A DNA stretch of 41,554 nucleotides from Bdellovibrionaceae bacterium UBA2316 (GCA_002345205.1 DDVI01000067.1:1-41554); one strand, 5' to 3'; shown: positions 16,381 through 24,315, numbered from the stretch's first letter. Numbers and translations are program-made. The notes: a model not told the origin generated them from the letters alone.

Positions 16381-17197
16381 CATACAAAGCTGCGACTGAA
16401 ATCAATAAGCTGGATATAATATAATATTTATTTCGCTTGATAAAAGCGACCGTGGTTGAGTCACTTGAATCCAAATTCTGAACACATTTTTTGGAAAAAT
16501 ATATCTTAACAGGTTCCGAGATTGATACGCTACTTTTTATATCTTGATCACACTCGCCCTCAACCCACGGGGTAAGCGTCACGGGCGTCTTTTTTAAATG
16601 TGTAACCGTCGAGGTAATTTCCTGAGTTTGATAGCGATTAGAAATAAACACAAATTGATGAGCCTGCCCGGACGTAAAAAAATAGGGAGATGCCTGGATA
16701 TCGATTTTGTTTCCATCAATTATCATATAATCAAATTTCGCTAAGTCAGGGTTTGTAGTCGCCAAAGAAATACGCGATAAAGCGCAACTGGATTCAAAAA
16801 AGGGTTCCGATTCCTTAAGCGACAGATCATTCGCGTAGATATTGCAAAGACTTTTCGCAGTAGCGGCTTCAAGTTTCAGATATTCAAATATTAGCAGCCG
16901 GTTGCTGGAGCTAAAGATATATGACTTTTGTAAGTTCTGAATTTCATTATCCAGCGCGAACGGAGTCATTTTGCTTTTAGAAAAAAAGTCGATTTTCTCT
17001 AGCAAAAGACGTTGGTCTACATGCCTTTTTTCGTAAACGGATAGGTAGTAATCAACGATAGTGATATCACCTTCGTTTAGAACGTGGTTCTGAAATTCGG
17101 TAGATTCGCGACTCATGTTTATCCAAACAGCAGGATGAGCGAACGCAGTAGAACTAATTATTATAAAGGATAAAAGAATTTGATACATATTTTTCAA
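16343..17197 (-). CDS. unknown exported protein, last gene of the Tad operon
   Basis: The 284-residue protein is not recognised. It has a signal peptide (about 1-20), a mainly helical N-half, a Cys pair region (SLCNIY, ESSCAL), a C-half with two more Cys (GECDQD, KKCVQN), and a hydrophobic segment near the end (about 259-276) followed by about 8 residues. So it is probably a periplasmic domain anchored by its C-terminus. The gene begins 2 bp after the CpaB-like stop, so it belongs to the pilus operon by position. A role as a CpaB partner or outer-membrane/periplasmic pilus factor is inference. Its 3' end overlaps the amidohydrolase gene by 38 nt. Confidence 0.7.
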   Translation of the reverse strand: MKNMYQILLSFIIISSTAFAHPAVWINMSRESTEFQNHVLNEGDITIVDYYLSVYEKRHVDQRLLLEKIDFFSKSKMTPFALDNEIQNLQKSYIFSSSNRLLIFEYLKLEAATAKSLCNIYANDLSLKESEPFFESSCALSRISLATTNPDLAKFDYMIIDGNKIDIQASPYFFTSGQAHQFVFISNRYQTQEITSTVTHLKKTPVTLTPWVEGECDQDIKSSVSISEPVKIYFSKKCVQNLDSSDSTTVAFIKRNKYYIISSLLISVAALYVSSQYELGVNLP

Positions 17198-17199
17198 CC

Positions 17200-17682
17200 T
17201 TAGTTTTGATAAATGATTTTAACGCCGGGTTTGCGATTTCCTTCAGATTCAGATTCGATTGCTCGTGTACGTGGATTTTGAACGGCCGCAAAAAAAGGAT
17301 TCTGGCTATTAGATAATAAATGAGCCTTGGTTTCTTTGACTAAAACTGAAAAAGTTGATTCCTCTACCGGCGACTTTATTATTTTAGCTCGAGAGAATAG
17401 TAGTTTGGTCCGTTCACCCTGCACGGTAGCATATATGTCAGCAACGCCATGGCTGCCGATGACTGAAGAGATCGCATCGGCGTTGAGTAGCTTTATAGGG
17501 ATCAAAACATATCCGGACGGAATGATCGTATCAATTTGAAAGCGATCTGAGTCCGGTCGTATGGACTGTGTTTTAATTTGTGAAAAGCCTACCACCATAG
17601 ATCCGATCAAAAAAAATATAGTGAGACGATTTTTCTGATCGAGACAGCTTATCAGGTTTGATATCTTGGTCTTTAGCGTCAT
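17200..17682 (-). CDS. CpaB/RcpC-like Tad pilus assembly protein (short)
   Basis: The 160-residue protein has one N-terminal TM segment (about 20-37) and a periplasmic domain. The latter holds a SAF-like IIPSGYVLIPIKLLNADAISSVIGSHGVADIYAT segment, similar in pattern to CpaB/RcpC (a beta region that pins the pilus base to the secretin). It is shorter than typical CpaB (about 250-300). The C-terminus is polar and disordered (SESEGNRKPG). Its ATG overlaps the stop of the 34-codon gene upstream (ATGA), and the next gene starts 2 bp after. Identification is moderate; operon context supports it. Confidence 0.6.
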   Translation of the reverse strand: MTLKTKISNLISCLDQKNRLTIFFLIGSMVVGFSQIKTQSIRPDSDRFQIDTIIPSGYVLIPIKLLNADAISSVIGSHGVADIYATVQGERTKLLFSRAKIIKSPVEESTFSVLVKETKAHLLSNSQNPFFAAVQNPRTRAIESESEGNRKPGVKIIYQN

Positions 17683-17783
17683 AGTTCCCCCATTTTAAAA
17701 TTCGCGATAAAAGCTAGAAAAACTAGTATTAATGTAAATGTCACAACACTTACTACTTCCAGGATGAATTTTTGATTTTTCAT
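17679..17783 (-). CDS. 34-residue membrane peptide in the Tad operon
   Basis: A short gene with ATG at 17783 and TGA at 17679-17681. The product begins MKNQKFILEVVSVV and continues with a strongly hydrophobic run (about residues 7-27), so it is a single-TM microprotein. Its start overlaps the TadG-like stop by ATGA and its stop overlaps the CpaB-like start by ATGA. Perfect coupling on both sides, plus the absence of any other use for this 97-bp gap, makes a real gene likely. The function is unknown; it could be a minor pilin-like or assembly peptide. Confidence 0.7.
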   Translation of the reverse strand: MKNQKFILEVVSVVTFTLILVFLAFIANFKMGEL

Positions 17784-18472
17784 AATTGATAGCTAATTTT
17801 GAGTTGGTTGTTAGGGGCGACTGCTAAAGAAGCGGAGCACACGTACAGCTCATTCAATTTTGGGATAGAGAATACATTGATCCAGGATTTTGGTCGAATG
17901 CCATGTTTCATGGATACGCTGAACTGTTGCCGCATTAAAATATTAGGATGGGGATCATAGGGAGGAAACAAAATATTCATCCGTTTTACAATCTGGAGTT
18001 TCGGATTTACAGTATAGGTTGCTAAGCTCTGATGTGTCAGAGTTTCGGCTATTTTTCGATTTTCTTTAAAAAGTGATCGTTGGATTCCAGCGAATGTTTT
18101 GATAGAGAGCGCCGTATTCAATCTATTAAATGCTTTTATAGCTAGGTTCTGTACCTTCTCTAGATTTTTGCGAAGCTTTAGAATAGCGCGATAGGCTTTT
18201 AATGCCGGAGGCAACCAGATCATTGGTAGCAAAACCATTTGTGCATGATACAAAGTTAAGGAAGGCGTATTCAGTGTTTCGATAAAACTAATTTCGGTTT
18301 TCAGCACAGAAAAATAGTCGTGATACTGCTGCTGACACGTTGCTTTGACTTCAAATGAGTGGCGGGTTTTCAGCAAACTGAACGCAATCAGTCCTAGGCT
18401 AAGTAAGACTACTGGTAACAGAAGGCAAGTCACGATAACCGCGTAACCACGTTGAGATCGAATCATTGCCAT
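17780..18472 (-). CDS. TadG/TadE-like membrane-anchored pilus protein
   Basis: The 230-residue protein opens with a basic stretch (MAMIRSQRG) and one TM segment (about 11-30, YAVIVTCLLLPVVLLSLGLIAF). This is the 'RGY/RGA..V' start typical of TadE/TadG minor pilin-like proteins. A long periplasmic helical part follows (30-150), then a beta-rich C-terminal part with one Cys near the end. No von Willebrand domain is visible, unlike large TadG. The start overlaps the TadE-like stop by 10 bp. A minor pilin or assembly role is inferred from context and the N-terminus. Confidence 0.6.
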   Translation of the reverse strand: MAMIRSQRGYAVIVTCLLLPVVLLSLGLIAFSLLKTRHSFEVKATCQQQYHDYFSVLKTEISFIETLNTPSLTLYHAQMVLLPMIWLPPALKAYRAILKLRKNLEKVQNLAIKAFNRLNTALSIKTFAGIQRSLFKENRKIAETLTHQSLATYTVNPKLQIVKRMNILFPPYDPHPNILMRQQFSVSMKHGIRPKSWINVFSIPKLNELYVCSASLAVAPNNQLKISYQL

Positions 18473-18831
18473 CGTCCTGGTTGGACGGATGAGGAGAGTT
18501 TAATATTCTGAACTCCATGACTAAGTCCAATGATAGGTAAAGCATAGTCAAAAACCAAATACACCTTTTTGTCGGAAGCCGTGTTGTCGGTATAAAGACT
18601 ATTGATTTTTACAAATTTGAGCGTATCCACACGGCGTTTTAAAAATATCCAACATTCTTTGGCTTGGGTATTGAGTTCGCAAAATGAAAAGTCATCCAGA
18701 TAAAATTTGGCCAGAGCAAAATTGCATCCCAAATAGCACGTCCAGAAAATAAAATAGAGCCCTGAGAAAAGCGAAACAATTGTTATTAGAAATTCACTGA
18801 TGGAAAAACCATTCTTTCTACGAGGGCTCAC
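18463..18831 (-). CDS. TadE-like pseudopilin
   Basis: The 122-residue protein begins with a basic cap (MSPRRKNG) and the prepilin-like boundary NG-FSISEFLITIVSLFSGLYFIFW. The Glu at position 5 after the Gly and a hydrophobic helix are as in TadE/Flp prepilins. The periplasmic part is short and has cysteines (TCYLGC, FCEL, ECWIF). Its start overlaps the Flp pilin stop (ATGA, 18828-18831) and its end overlaps the next gene. It is a likely minor subunit processed by a TadV-type peptidase that is not in this window. Confidence 0.7.
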   Translation of the reverse strand: MSPRRKNGFSISEFLITIVSLFSGLYFIFWTCYLGCNFALAKFYLDDFSFCELNTQAKECWIFLKRRVDTLKFVKINSLYTDNTASDKKVYLVFDYALPIIGLSHGVQNIKLSSSVQPGRWQ

Positions 18832-19088
18832 TTAGAGCCTTCCCAAAAATTACTGAAATCTTTAGCTTCAAAGTGGGATTTACGAATTTCACCACGTTGG
18901 GGACGTTCCGGTGCATGGGAACCTAGAGATTCTGCGACTTGTGTAAAATGAAATCGCATATTTTGGCTAATGACTTTGACAATACCGATGGCTCCGACGG
19001 CGACGATAGAAACGATAATCAGGTATTCTACTAAGCCTTGTCCGCGGGAACGTGGGTGATTTTTTTGATATTTTGAAATGGTCTTCAT
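18828..19088 (-). CDS. flp: Flp-type major pilin
   Basis: The 86-residue prepilin has a basic leader (1-16) and the Flp cleavage motif G-QGLVEYLIIVSIVAVGAIG. The Glu at +5, Tyr at +6 and hydrophobic helix that drive Flp polymerisation are all present. Residues 50-86 form an unusually long charged C-tail (HAPERPQRGEIRKSHFEAKDF); many Flp pilins stop sooner. It is the first gene of a six-gene coupled operon. Translation may be controlled, because its SD GGAGG lies in an 8-bp hairpin just before the ATG. Confidence 0.88.
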   Translation of the reverse strand: MKTISKYQKNHPRSRGQGLVEYLIIVSIVAVGAIGIVKVISQNMRFHFTQVAESLGSHAPERPQRGEIRKSHFEAKDFSNFWEGSK

Positions 19089-19090
19089 GG

Positions 19091-19112
19091 CTGCCTCCGG
19101 TTTAGGAAGCAG
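19091..19112 (-). promoter_or_regulatory. hairpin sequestering the flp ribosome-binding site
   Basis: On the minus strand CTGCTTCC pairs with GGAGGCAG (eight pairs, one G-U) around a 6-nt loop. The GGAGG Shine-Dalgarno of flp, 5 nt before its ATG, is entirely in the stem. It could throttle pilin translation or respond to a ligand, temperature or another RNA. Confidence 0.55.
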
Positions 19113-19137
19113 GCAATTCTGAAGCTAGGGTATAAAC

Positions 19138-19154
19138 GTCATTATTTTAATGAC
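19138..19154. other. 17-nt palindrome (GTCATTA-TTT-TAATGAC)
   Basis: A perfect 7-bp dyad with a 3-nt loop between the 84-residue gene and flp. It may be an operator for the pilin operon or a weak transcription barrier for the upstream gene. There is no long T-run. Confidence 0.4.
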
Positions 19155-19170
19155 AGCACCGATGGCCGGA

Positions 19171-19425
19171 TTATTTTTTCTTTTTTAAATCTTTTTTGTC
19201 TTCAACAGCCTGTTTTTTATCTTGCTGCTTTTTTAGTTTTCTTTGCGAGATAATACGATCTAGGATTTCATAGCCTTCTTTTTGAAGGTCGTTTTCAAAA
19301 ATAAAACGATAAAAACCTTCAATTTCAGGGCTTTGGCGGAACTTTTTTAAAGACGTAGGAATGTTTTCAGATTGAACGAAGTCGATGCTGCTGCCGTCTT
19401 TTGATAGTTTTACTTTTTCAGACAT
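19171..19425 (-). CDS. small Lys-rich hypothetical protein
   Basis: The 84-residue cytoplasmic protein has a folded-looking N-part (about 1-58, with SPEIEGFYRFIFENDLQKEGYEILDRIIS) and a Lys/Asp/Glu tail (KKQQDKKQAVEDKKDLKKKK). No signal peptide or TM. No family recognised; the tail suggests nucleic-acid or ribosome contact, but that is only inference. A GAGGTG box precedes the start by about 6 nt. It reads in the same direction as the pilin operon, 82 bp upstream of flp, and has its own likely promoter. Confidence 0.6.
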   Translation of the reverse strand: MSEKVKLSKDGSSIDFVQSENIPTSLKKFRQSPEIEGFYRFIFENDLQKEGYEILDRIISQRKLKKQQDKKQAVEDKKDLKKKK

Positions 19426-19470
19426 AAATTCACCTCTTCGTTTGACATTAAGCGGTAGCCGATGTCCTGG

Positions 19471-19499
19471 AAATTAATCAATTCTGATTAGGGGGTCAA
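19471..19499 (-). promoter_or_regulatory. probable promoter of the 84-residue gene
   Basis: On the minus strand TTGACC (19494-19499) and TAATTT (19471-19476) are separated by exactly 17 bp, about 45 nt upstream of the ATG at 19425. It is a fair sigma-70 match. Confidence 0.45.
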
Positions 19500-19561
19500 T
19501 AAATAATTTAAATAATTCAACAGTATAGGGTAAAACAACAGTATCAAGGACAGGAGCACCC

Positions 19562-20410
19562 ATGATTCTTTTAGACGGACGCAAAGTCGCTGATGACCTA
19601 CGAGCTAAACTGACCTTAGACATCGCTGAGTTCACTAAAAAGTATAGCCGTAAACCCTGCCTAAAGGTGATTGTTGTGGGAAGCGACCCAGCCAGCCTCG
19701 TATATGTCAAAAGCAAGCATACGGCCTCTCAAAAAGTGGGAATGCAGTCTGAAATCATCAATTTAGAAGCTTCGGTCACCCAAAGCCAACTTGAAAATGA
19801 AATTCATAAATTAAATAACGACCCTAACGTGGATGGCATTTTAGTCCAATTGCCAGTACCTAAGCATATTGATTTAACTTCGGTTCTGAAGGCCATTGAT
19901 CCGATGAAGGACGCTGATGGCCTGACATTTTTGTCGGCGGGCTATTTATGGTCTGACTTTGAACATGTAAAGCCGTGTACACCGAGTGGTGTAGTCAAAA
20001 TTTTAGATTTCTATAATATCCCAGTTAGTGGTAAGCGCGCCGTTGTAGTCGGTCGAAGTCAAATCGTAGGCAAGCCAATGGCGGCTCTTTTACTAAAGAA
20101 AAATGCGACAGTAACGTTAGCGCATAGTCACACGGAAAATTTAAAGCAGGTCATTCAAGAGTCCGAAATCGTCATAGTGGCAGCCGGAAAAATGAATTTC
20201 TTTGGAGCCGAGTACTTTAATAAAAATCACGTCGTGGTGGATGTCGGTATTCACAAAGATAAAAATGGCAAAATTGGTGGCGACGTTGATTTTGCGGCGG
20301 TTTCGCCAATCGTGAAGGCGATTACGCCGGTCCCGGGCGGTGTGGGTCCTATGACCATCGCATGTCTGCTAGAAAATACGGTTCAGCTTGCTAAAATGCG
20401 AATGAAATAA
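19562..20410 (+). CDS. folD: FolD, methylene-THF dehydrogenase/cyclohydrolase
   Basis: The 282-residue bifunctional enzyme interconverts 5,10-methylene-THF and 10-formyl-THF using NADP. The catalytic Tyr-Lys pair lies in YVKSKHTASQKVG; other FolD motifs are ILVQLPVPKHI, PMKDADGLT, the cofactor loop VVGRSQIVGKPMAALLL and the C-terminal TPVPGGVGPMTIA. Length is normal. The ATG has AGGAG 8 nt upstream. The phytase-like gene starts directly after its stop (TAA-ATG), so the three plus-strand genes to 22743 form one operon. It supplies the folate cofactor used by ThyA and TrmFO elsewhere in this window. Confidence 0.97.
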   Translation: MILLDGRKVADDLRAKLTLDIAEFTKKYSRKPCLKVIVVGSDPASLVYVKSKHTASQKVGMQSEIINLEASVTQSQLENEIHKLNNDPNVDGILVQLPVPKHIDLTSVLKAIDPMKDADGLTFLSAGYLWSDFEHVKPCTPSGVVKILDFYNIPVSGKRAVVVGRSQIVGKPMAALLLKKNATVTLAHSHTENLKQVIQESEIVIVAAGKMNFFGAEYFNKNHVVVDVGIHKDKNGKIGGDVDFAAVSPIVKAITPVPGGVGPMTIACLLENTVQLAKMRMK

Positions 20411-21442
20411 ATGAAATTTAATCTAGTTGCTTTTCTAACTTTTGGTTTGGCCGTTCCACTTTCTATTGCTTCACAGGCATTAGATGGGCTGAGCATGAAA
20501 CCGATTCAATCCGTCGTGATCGACACGTCTAAAAAATTTGAAGGTACAAAATTAGGTGGCTTTTCTGGCCTGTCATTGCAAGGTCAGAATTTGTTTGTTG
20601 TGACCGATGACCGCGGTCGTTTTGGTCCGCCTCGACTCTACCGCTATGAAATAAAAACGAAAACCTCTAAGACAGAGCCGTTTGAGCTTAAACTCGCTGA
20701 AAAGATTTCTCTTTTTAAGAAAACAAAAAAAATACCAGTATATGACCTAGAAGGATTAGCGTCCATCGGTGATAGCTGGCTACTGAGTTCTGAAGGTGAC
20801 TTGAATGCAAAACCTAAAATTAATCCAGAGGTTTTCATAATTAAAAGCCAAACGGTTCAACAGCGAATTAAACTTCCAATCGAATTTACGCCCAAATATA
20901 AAGGCAAGCAGACGGCTGGGTTATACAATAACAAAGCGTTCGAAGGGGTCTATTACGATGAGTCCAATAGACGTCTTTATTTAGTTTCTGAAAGTGGCTT
21001 AGTTCAGAATAAAGACGGTGATCAGGTTTTTTATATTTTGGAATATAAACACGCTAATGGAAAGTTCGAATTCGTAAAGTCATCTAAGATGGACTTCAAA
21101 GAGCTGCTGGGGCCAAACTTTGTTTACAACGGTATTAGCGACTTAGTAAAAGTAGCCGATAATTCATTCATCATTCTGAGCCGATCCGTTCAAATCTCTT
21201 TGAGTTTGCAATATACGAACATTGCCTGGCTAGTTAAAAGAAAGTCGGAAAATGATTCATGGGAAGTAAAAGGTAAATATCTTTTGAATCCGGATGGTGA
21301 TAAAGAAGAATTGAACCAAAACTATGAGGGGCTTGCCGTATTTGATTTAGCGGGTACCAAATATTTGATCATGGTCAGTGATGATAATTTTAATAGTTTT
21401 GAAAAAACTGTATTTAGTTTTTTCGAGCTTGAGGTTAAATGA
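20411..21442 (+). CDS. exported esterase-like phytase-family protein
   Basis: The 343-residue protein has a signal peptide (about 1-21, ...AVPLSIASQA). The mature domain matches the 'esterase-like activity of phytase' beta-propeller family: GGFSGLSLQGQNLFVVTDDRGRFGPPRLYRYEI, YDLEGLASIGDSWLLSSEGD, FEGVYYDESNRRLYLVSESG, NGISDLVKV and NYEGLAVFDL. The family probably hydrolyses phosphate or other esters in the periplasm; the substrate is unknown. It starts zero bases after folD and its stop overlaps the next start by ATGA, so it is translationally coupled on both sides. Confidence 0.8.
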   Translation: MKFNLVAFLTFGLAVPLSIASQALDGLSMKPIQSVVIDTSKKFEGTKLGGFSGLSLQGQNLFVVTDDRGRFGPPRLYRYEIKTKTSKTEPFELKLAEKISLFKKTKKIPVYDLEGLASIGDSWLLSSEGDLNAKPKINPEVFIIKSQTVQQRIKLPIEFTPKYKGKQTAGLYNNKAFEGVYYDESNRRLYLVSESGLVQNKDGDQVFYILEYKHANGKFEFVKSSKMDFKELLGPNFVYNGISDLVKVADNSFIILSRSVQISLSLQYTNIAWLVKRKSENDSWEVKGKYLLNPDGDKEELNQNYEGLAVFDLAGTKYLIMVSDDNFNSFEKTVFSFFELEVK

Positions 21443-22743
21443 TTACGTTAAATTTAAAAAAGACTATCGATCCCAAGGTGCTGTTACGTCATCCATGGAT
21501 GACAAAAACTTTATTTGATAAGCCAAGTGAGTCGGTTAATCCAGGTGAGGTGATCGAAGTTCGAGATGCCAACAATCAGTTTGTATCCAGAGGCTACGCG
21601 AATACACTTTCTTTTTTCTATTATCGAGCGGTGACATTCGATTCTAGAGAAAAACTAGAGGACAAAGCGAGCTTTTTGAATGAACGCCTATATGAATTAT
21701 TTATTCAGCGATTGTCTTTAGGGTACAAGAAAAGTTTTCGTTTATGTTTTAGTGAAAATGATTTTCTGCCTGGATTGATCATCGATCGTTTTTTGTTTGA
21801 AAAAAATAATAAGTTTTATCAGGTGTTTGTAGTACAAATAACTACAGCGGGAATTAACAGTTACATTGCTGATCCATTGAAAGCCTTTAAAAATCTAGTC
21901 GAGCGATTGATTCAAGAAAAACTGGTTCAGATTTCTTGGGAACAAACGATACTGGTATTGCGAAACGACATTAAAATTCGCGAAAAAGAAGGTTTACCAT
22001 TTGGCCCAGCCCAAGTTTTAAATAATATAGATAATATTGATTTATCGTTAGTACCTGTGTCGATTGATCATTGGTTTTTAAAGTCAGAAATGAAAATTCA
22101 ATCTGATCTAATGGGCGGACAGAAGACCGGTTTCTTTTTAGACCAAAACTACAATCTGCTTAGAGTCGCGGAAGTATTCACGGAATACGTGAAGTTTTTC
22201 AAACCACAGAAAGTTCGCATAATGGATATTTGCTGTCACTTGGGACAGTGGACGGTTTATTTGGGGCTTGTCTTAAAGGAACTGGGTGTCGACGCTGAAT
22301 TTGTGTTAGTTGATATCTCTAAAGAAGCTTTAGCGAATGCAAAAGCCACTATGGATGGGTACGGTATAACGGCAGAATGCCGGCAAATTGATGTGATGGA
22401 TGATGCCTTCACAATTGCCGAAAAGGATTTTGATTTAATCATCGTTGATCCACCAGCATTTGCGAAAAGTAAGGAACATGTTCCAGCAGCTAAATCTGCC
22501 TATCAGAAACTTAATTTAAAAGCCTACAAAGGCATAAAGAAGTATGGCTTCGTCGTTTCCTGTTCATGTTCCGGAGCCATTACGTTGGAGGACTTAAAAG
22601 ATACCGTTAATCGTGCGCAAATTAAGGCGTTTCGTTCCTCTAAGATAGTCGCACAAGGTGGGCATGCGCCTGATCATCCTCATTTATTTGGTTTTCCAGA
22701 AGGATTCTATCTAAAGATGATGATGGCACAGGTTACGACCTAA
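21439..22743 (+). CDS. RlmI-like PUA-domain class I SAM methyltransferase
   Basis: The 434-residue protein resembles 23S rRNA m5C methyltransferase RlmI and relatives. The N-terminal PUA-like part has LRHPWMTKTLFD and GEVIEVRDANNQFVSRGYAN. A central domain with QKTGFFLDQNYN leads to the SAM-binding fold: IMDICCHLGQWTVYLG (motif I), VLVDISKEAL (motif II), FDLIIVDPPAFAKSK (motif IV, DPPA) and FVVSCSCSGAI (motif VI). Motif I is divergent from the usual DLFSYTG. The cysteine of motif VI is present. It is longer than E. coli RlmI (396 aa). Target RNA is not certain. Its stop overlaps the convergent M48 gene stop by 4 nt. Confidence 0.85.
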   Translation: MITLNLKKTIDPKVLLRHPWMTKTLFDKPSESVNPGEVIEVRDANNQFVSRGYANTLSFFYYRAVTFDSREKLEDKASFLNERLYELFIQRLSLGYKKSFRLCFSENDFLPGLIIDRFLFEKNNKFYQVFVVQITTAGINSYIADPLKAFKNLVERLIQEKLVQISWEQTILVLRNDIKIREKEGLPFGPAQVLNNIDNIDLSLVPVSIDHWFLKSEMKIQSDLMGGQKTGFFLDQNYNLLRVAEVFTEYVKFFKPQKVRIMDICCHLGQWTVYLGLVLKELGVDAEFVLVDISKEALANAKATMDGYGITAECRQIDVMDDAFTIAEKDFDLIIVDPPAFAKSKEHVPAAKSAYQKLNLKAYKGIKKYGFVVSCSCSGAITLEDLKDTVNRAQIKAFRSSKIVAQGGHAPDHPHLFGFPEGFYLKMMMAQVTT

Positions 22744-23567
22744 TCTTTGCTGGGTTTATCACAGTCAATCTGTGAATGATCCATTTTTTCGACGATCGTG
22801 GTTTCCGGATTGTAGTCTTTGTGATTTTTAATCTTATCGATTCGACTTTGTGTCAGTGGGTGAGTATTTAGAAAGCTTACGATTTTTGGTGAATCCGGCG
22901 ATGTTTTCTGAATCGAATCAAAGAATTCATTAGATGTATAAAGTCCGTTAAATCGTTTGATCGTAAAGCCAATGGCGCGATCGTCTGATGCTTCTTCTTG
23001 ACTTTGTCCAAAACGGCGATCGACGATGGCCTGATTGACGGAAAAAAATGAACTTGTATCGGCTCCCACAGTCACAAAGAATAAGCCAAGTGAAATAGCA
23101 ATCGCGCGTCCCATGCTTTTTAAGTGGTCGCGATTGATAATATGGCCAATCTCATGGCCCAAGATGAAGTACAATGAATTTAGATTGGCTGTGTCTTCCA
23201 GTAAGCCTTTAAATACGATGATTTTTTTTCCCGGTAATGCCACTGCATTAACCGTAGGATCGCACGATAGAAATACCTGTGGTTTGAAAACGGGATCTAT
23301 GGAATTACGTTGAAAAATATCGTCCGCAATTTGTTGCCCCAGGGGCCATGGCTTTTGGCCCATCTTTAAATCAAGAAATGAAAAAATAGAGGACTCATAT
23401 CGAGCAGGTATTGACGTTGCGGCGGTTTCACCGGCAATTCCTAAAACAATGAGAAGAATAAAATAGAGGCCAAAGAACCCAACCACTAAGATCAGGGCAT
23501 TTAGCCAAGGATGTTTTTCAGTTTTATAATTAATTTCTTCAGATTCTTCAGATGGAATGTATTTCAT
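22740..23567 (-). CDS. M48-family membrane zinc metalloprotease
   Basis: The 275-residue protein has one N-terminal TM segment (about 25-50) and a protease domain with the zinc-binding HEIGH motif (FILGHEIGHIINRDH) and the downstream Glu ligand in EEASDDRAIGF. A further hydrophobic segment (AIAISLGLFFVTVG) lies right after HEIGH, and the SFLNTHPLTQSRIDKIK motif near the end is typical of M48. So it is an Oma1/HtpX-like membrane-quality protease. Its start overlaps the upstream YbjQ-type gene by ATGA. It is the last gene of a four-gene operon. The protease call is firm; the substrate is unknown. Confidence 0.88.
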   Translation of the reverse strand: MKYIPSEESEEINYKTEKHPWLNALILVVGFFGLYFILLIVLGIAGETAATSIPARYESSIFSFLDLKMGQKPWPLGQQIADDIFQRNSIDPVFKPQVFLSCDPTVNAVALPGKKIIVFKGLLEDTANLNSLYFILGHEIGHIINRDHLKSMGRAIAISLGLFFVTVGADTSSFFSVNQAIVDRRFGQSQEEASDDRAIGFTIKRFNGLYTSNEFFDSIQKTSPDSPKIVSFLNTHPLTQSRIDKIKNHKDYNPETTIVEKMDHSQIDCDKPSKD

Positions 23568-24001
23568 TTACGTCGTTTGACCGCGGTACCGTAAGCTAGC
23601 ATTTCAATCCCTATAGCATCTAGTGCCGAGGATTCGATTCTAACTTCCAAAATCTCGTCGGCGCCCCATTTGATAGCGGCTTCTTTCATTCGCAGTATAG
23701 ATTCACGACGACCTCGATCCATAAGGCTTTCGTAGCTATTCAGTCGGCCACCGAAGATATTTTTAATTGAAGCTACAAAGTTTTTGAAATAGTCACTCGC
23801 GATAACTACGCTTCCACTTACAAGCATGGCTTCAGTGTAGGGTGAAATGTCTCGAATTTTGTCGGTACGAGTTGCAATGTGGGAATATTTCTTTTGTCGC
23901 TCTAAAATACTTTTGAAATGCTTTTTTTCGCGATTGCTGCCAAAGAAGAAGCCGATAATCAATAATAAGGCGAATATTATTAACTGAAATATAGCTTCCA
24001 C
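23564..24001 (-). CDS. membrane-anchored YbjQ-family protein
   Basis: The 145-residue protein has one N-terminal TM segment (about 4-20, FQLIIFALLLIIGFFFG). The C-terminal domain (about 55-145) is YbjQ-like (heavy-metal-binding family fold): SGSVVIASDYFKNFVASIKNIFGGRLNSYESLMDR followed by MKEAAIKWGADEILEVRIESS and MLAYGTAVKR. It is paralogous to the next gene upstream. A role as an oligomeric membrane-associated ring near the protease is inference. It overlaps the M48 gene by 4 nt and the upstream YbjQ gene by 1 nt. Confidence 0.82.
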   Translation of the reverse strand: MEAIFQLIIFALLLIIGFFFGSNREKKHFKSILERQKKYSHIATRTDKIRDISPYTEAMLVSGSVVIASDYFKNFVASIKNIFGGRLNSYESLMDRGRRESILRMKEAAIKWGADEILEVRIESSALDAIGIEMLAYGTAVKRRK

Positions 24002-24315
24002 TATTCAACCTTTACGGCAGTTCCATACGCAAACACTTCAGCAGCACCCGGAGCCACGTCGCTGGTTGCATAACGGATACCAATGATTGCATTTGCACCT
24101 AATTTAGTAGCCTGAGCCACCATTCGTTCCGTCGCTTCATCGCGAGTCTCTTCCATTAATTCCGTGTAGCCTTTTAGTTCTCCACCGATAATGTTTTTAA
24201 GACCGGCAAATAAATCACGTCCGAAATGTTTAGATCGGACAGTGGAGCCAGTTACGATTCCAAAATGGGCAACGATTTTTTTATCAGGCACGGCCTCAAC
24301 GGTCGTCATAATCAT
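24001..24315 (-). CDS. soluble YbjQ-family protein
   Basis: The 104-residue protein has the full YbjQ pattern: HFGIVTGSTVRSKHFGRDLFAGLKNIIGGELKGYTELMEETRDEATERMV, then ATKLGANAIIGIRYATS and VFAYGTAVKVE. No TM. The ATG at 24315 has AAGGA 6 nt upstream. Close homologues form pentamers; no clear metal ligand set is visible here. It overlaps its membrane-anchored paralogue by 1 nt. The function of the family is poorly known. Confidence 0.88.
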   Translation of the reverse strand: MIMTTVEAVPDKKIVAHFGIVTGSTVRSKHFGRDLFAGLKNIIGGELKGYTELMEETRDEATERMVAQATKLGANAIIGIRYATSDVAPGAAEVFAYGTAVKVE

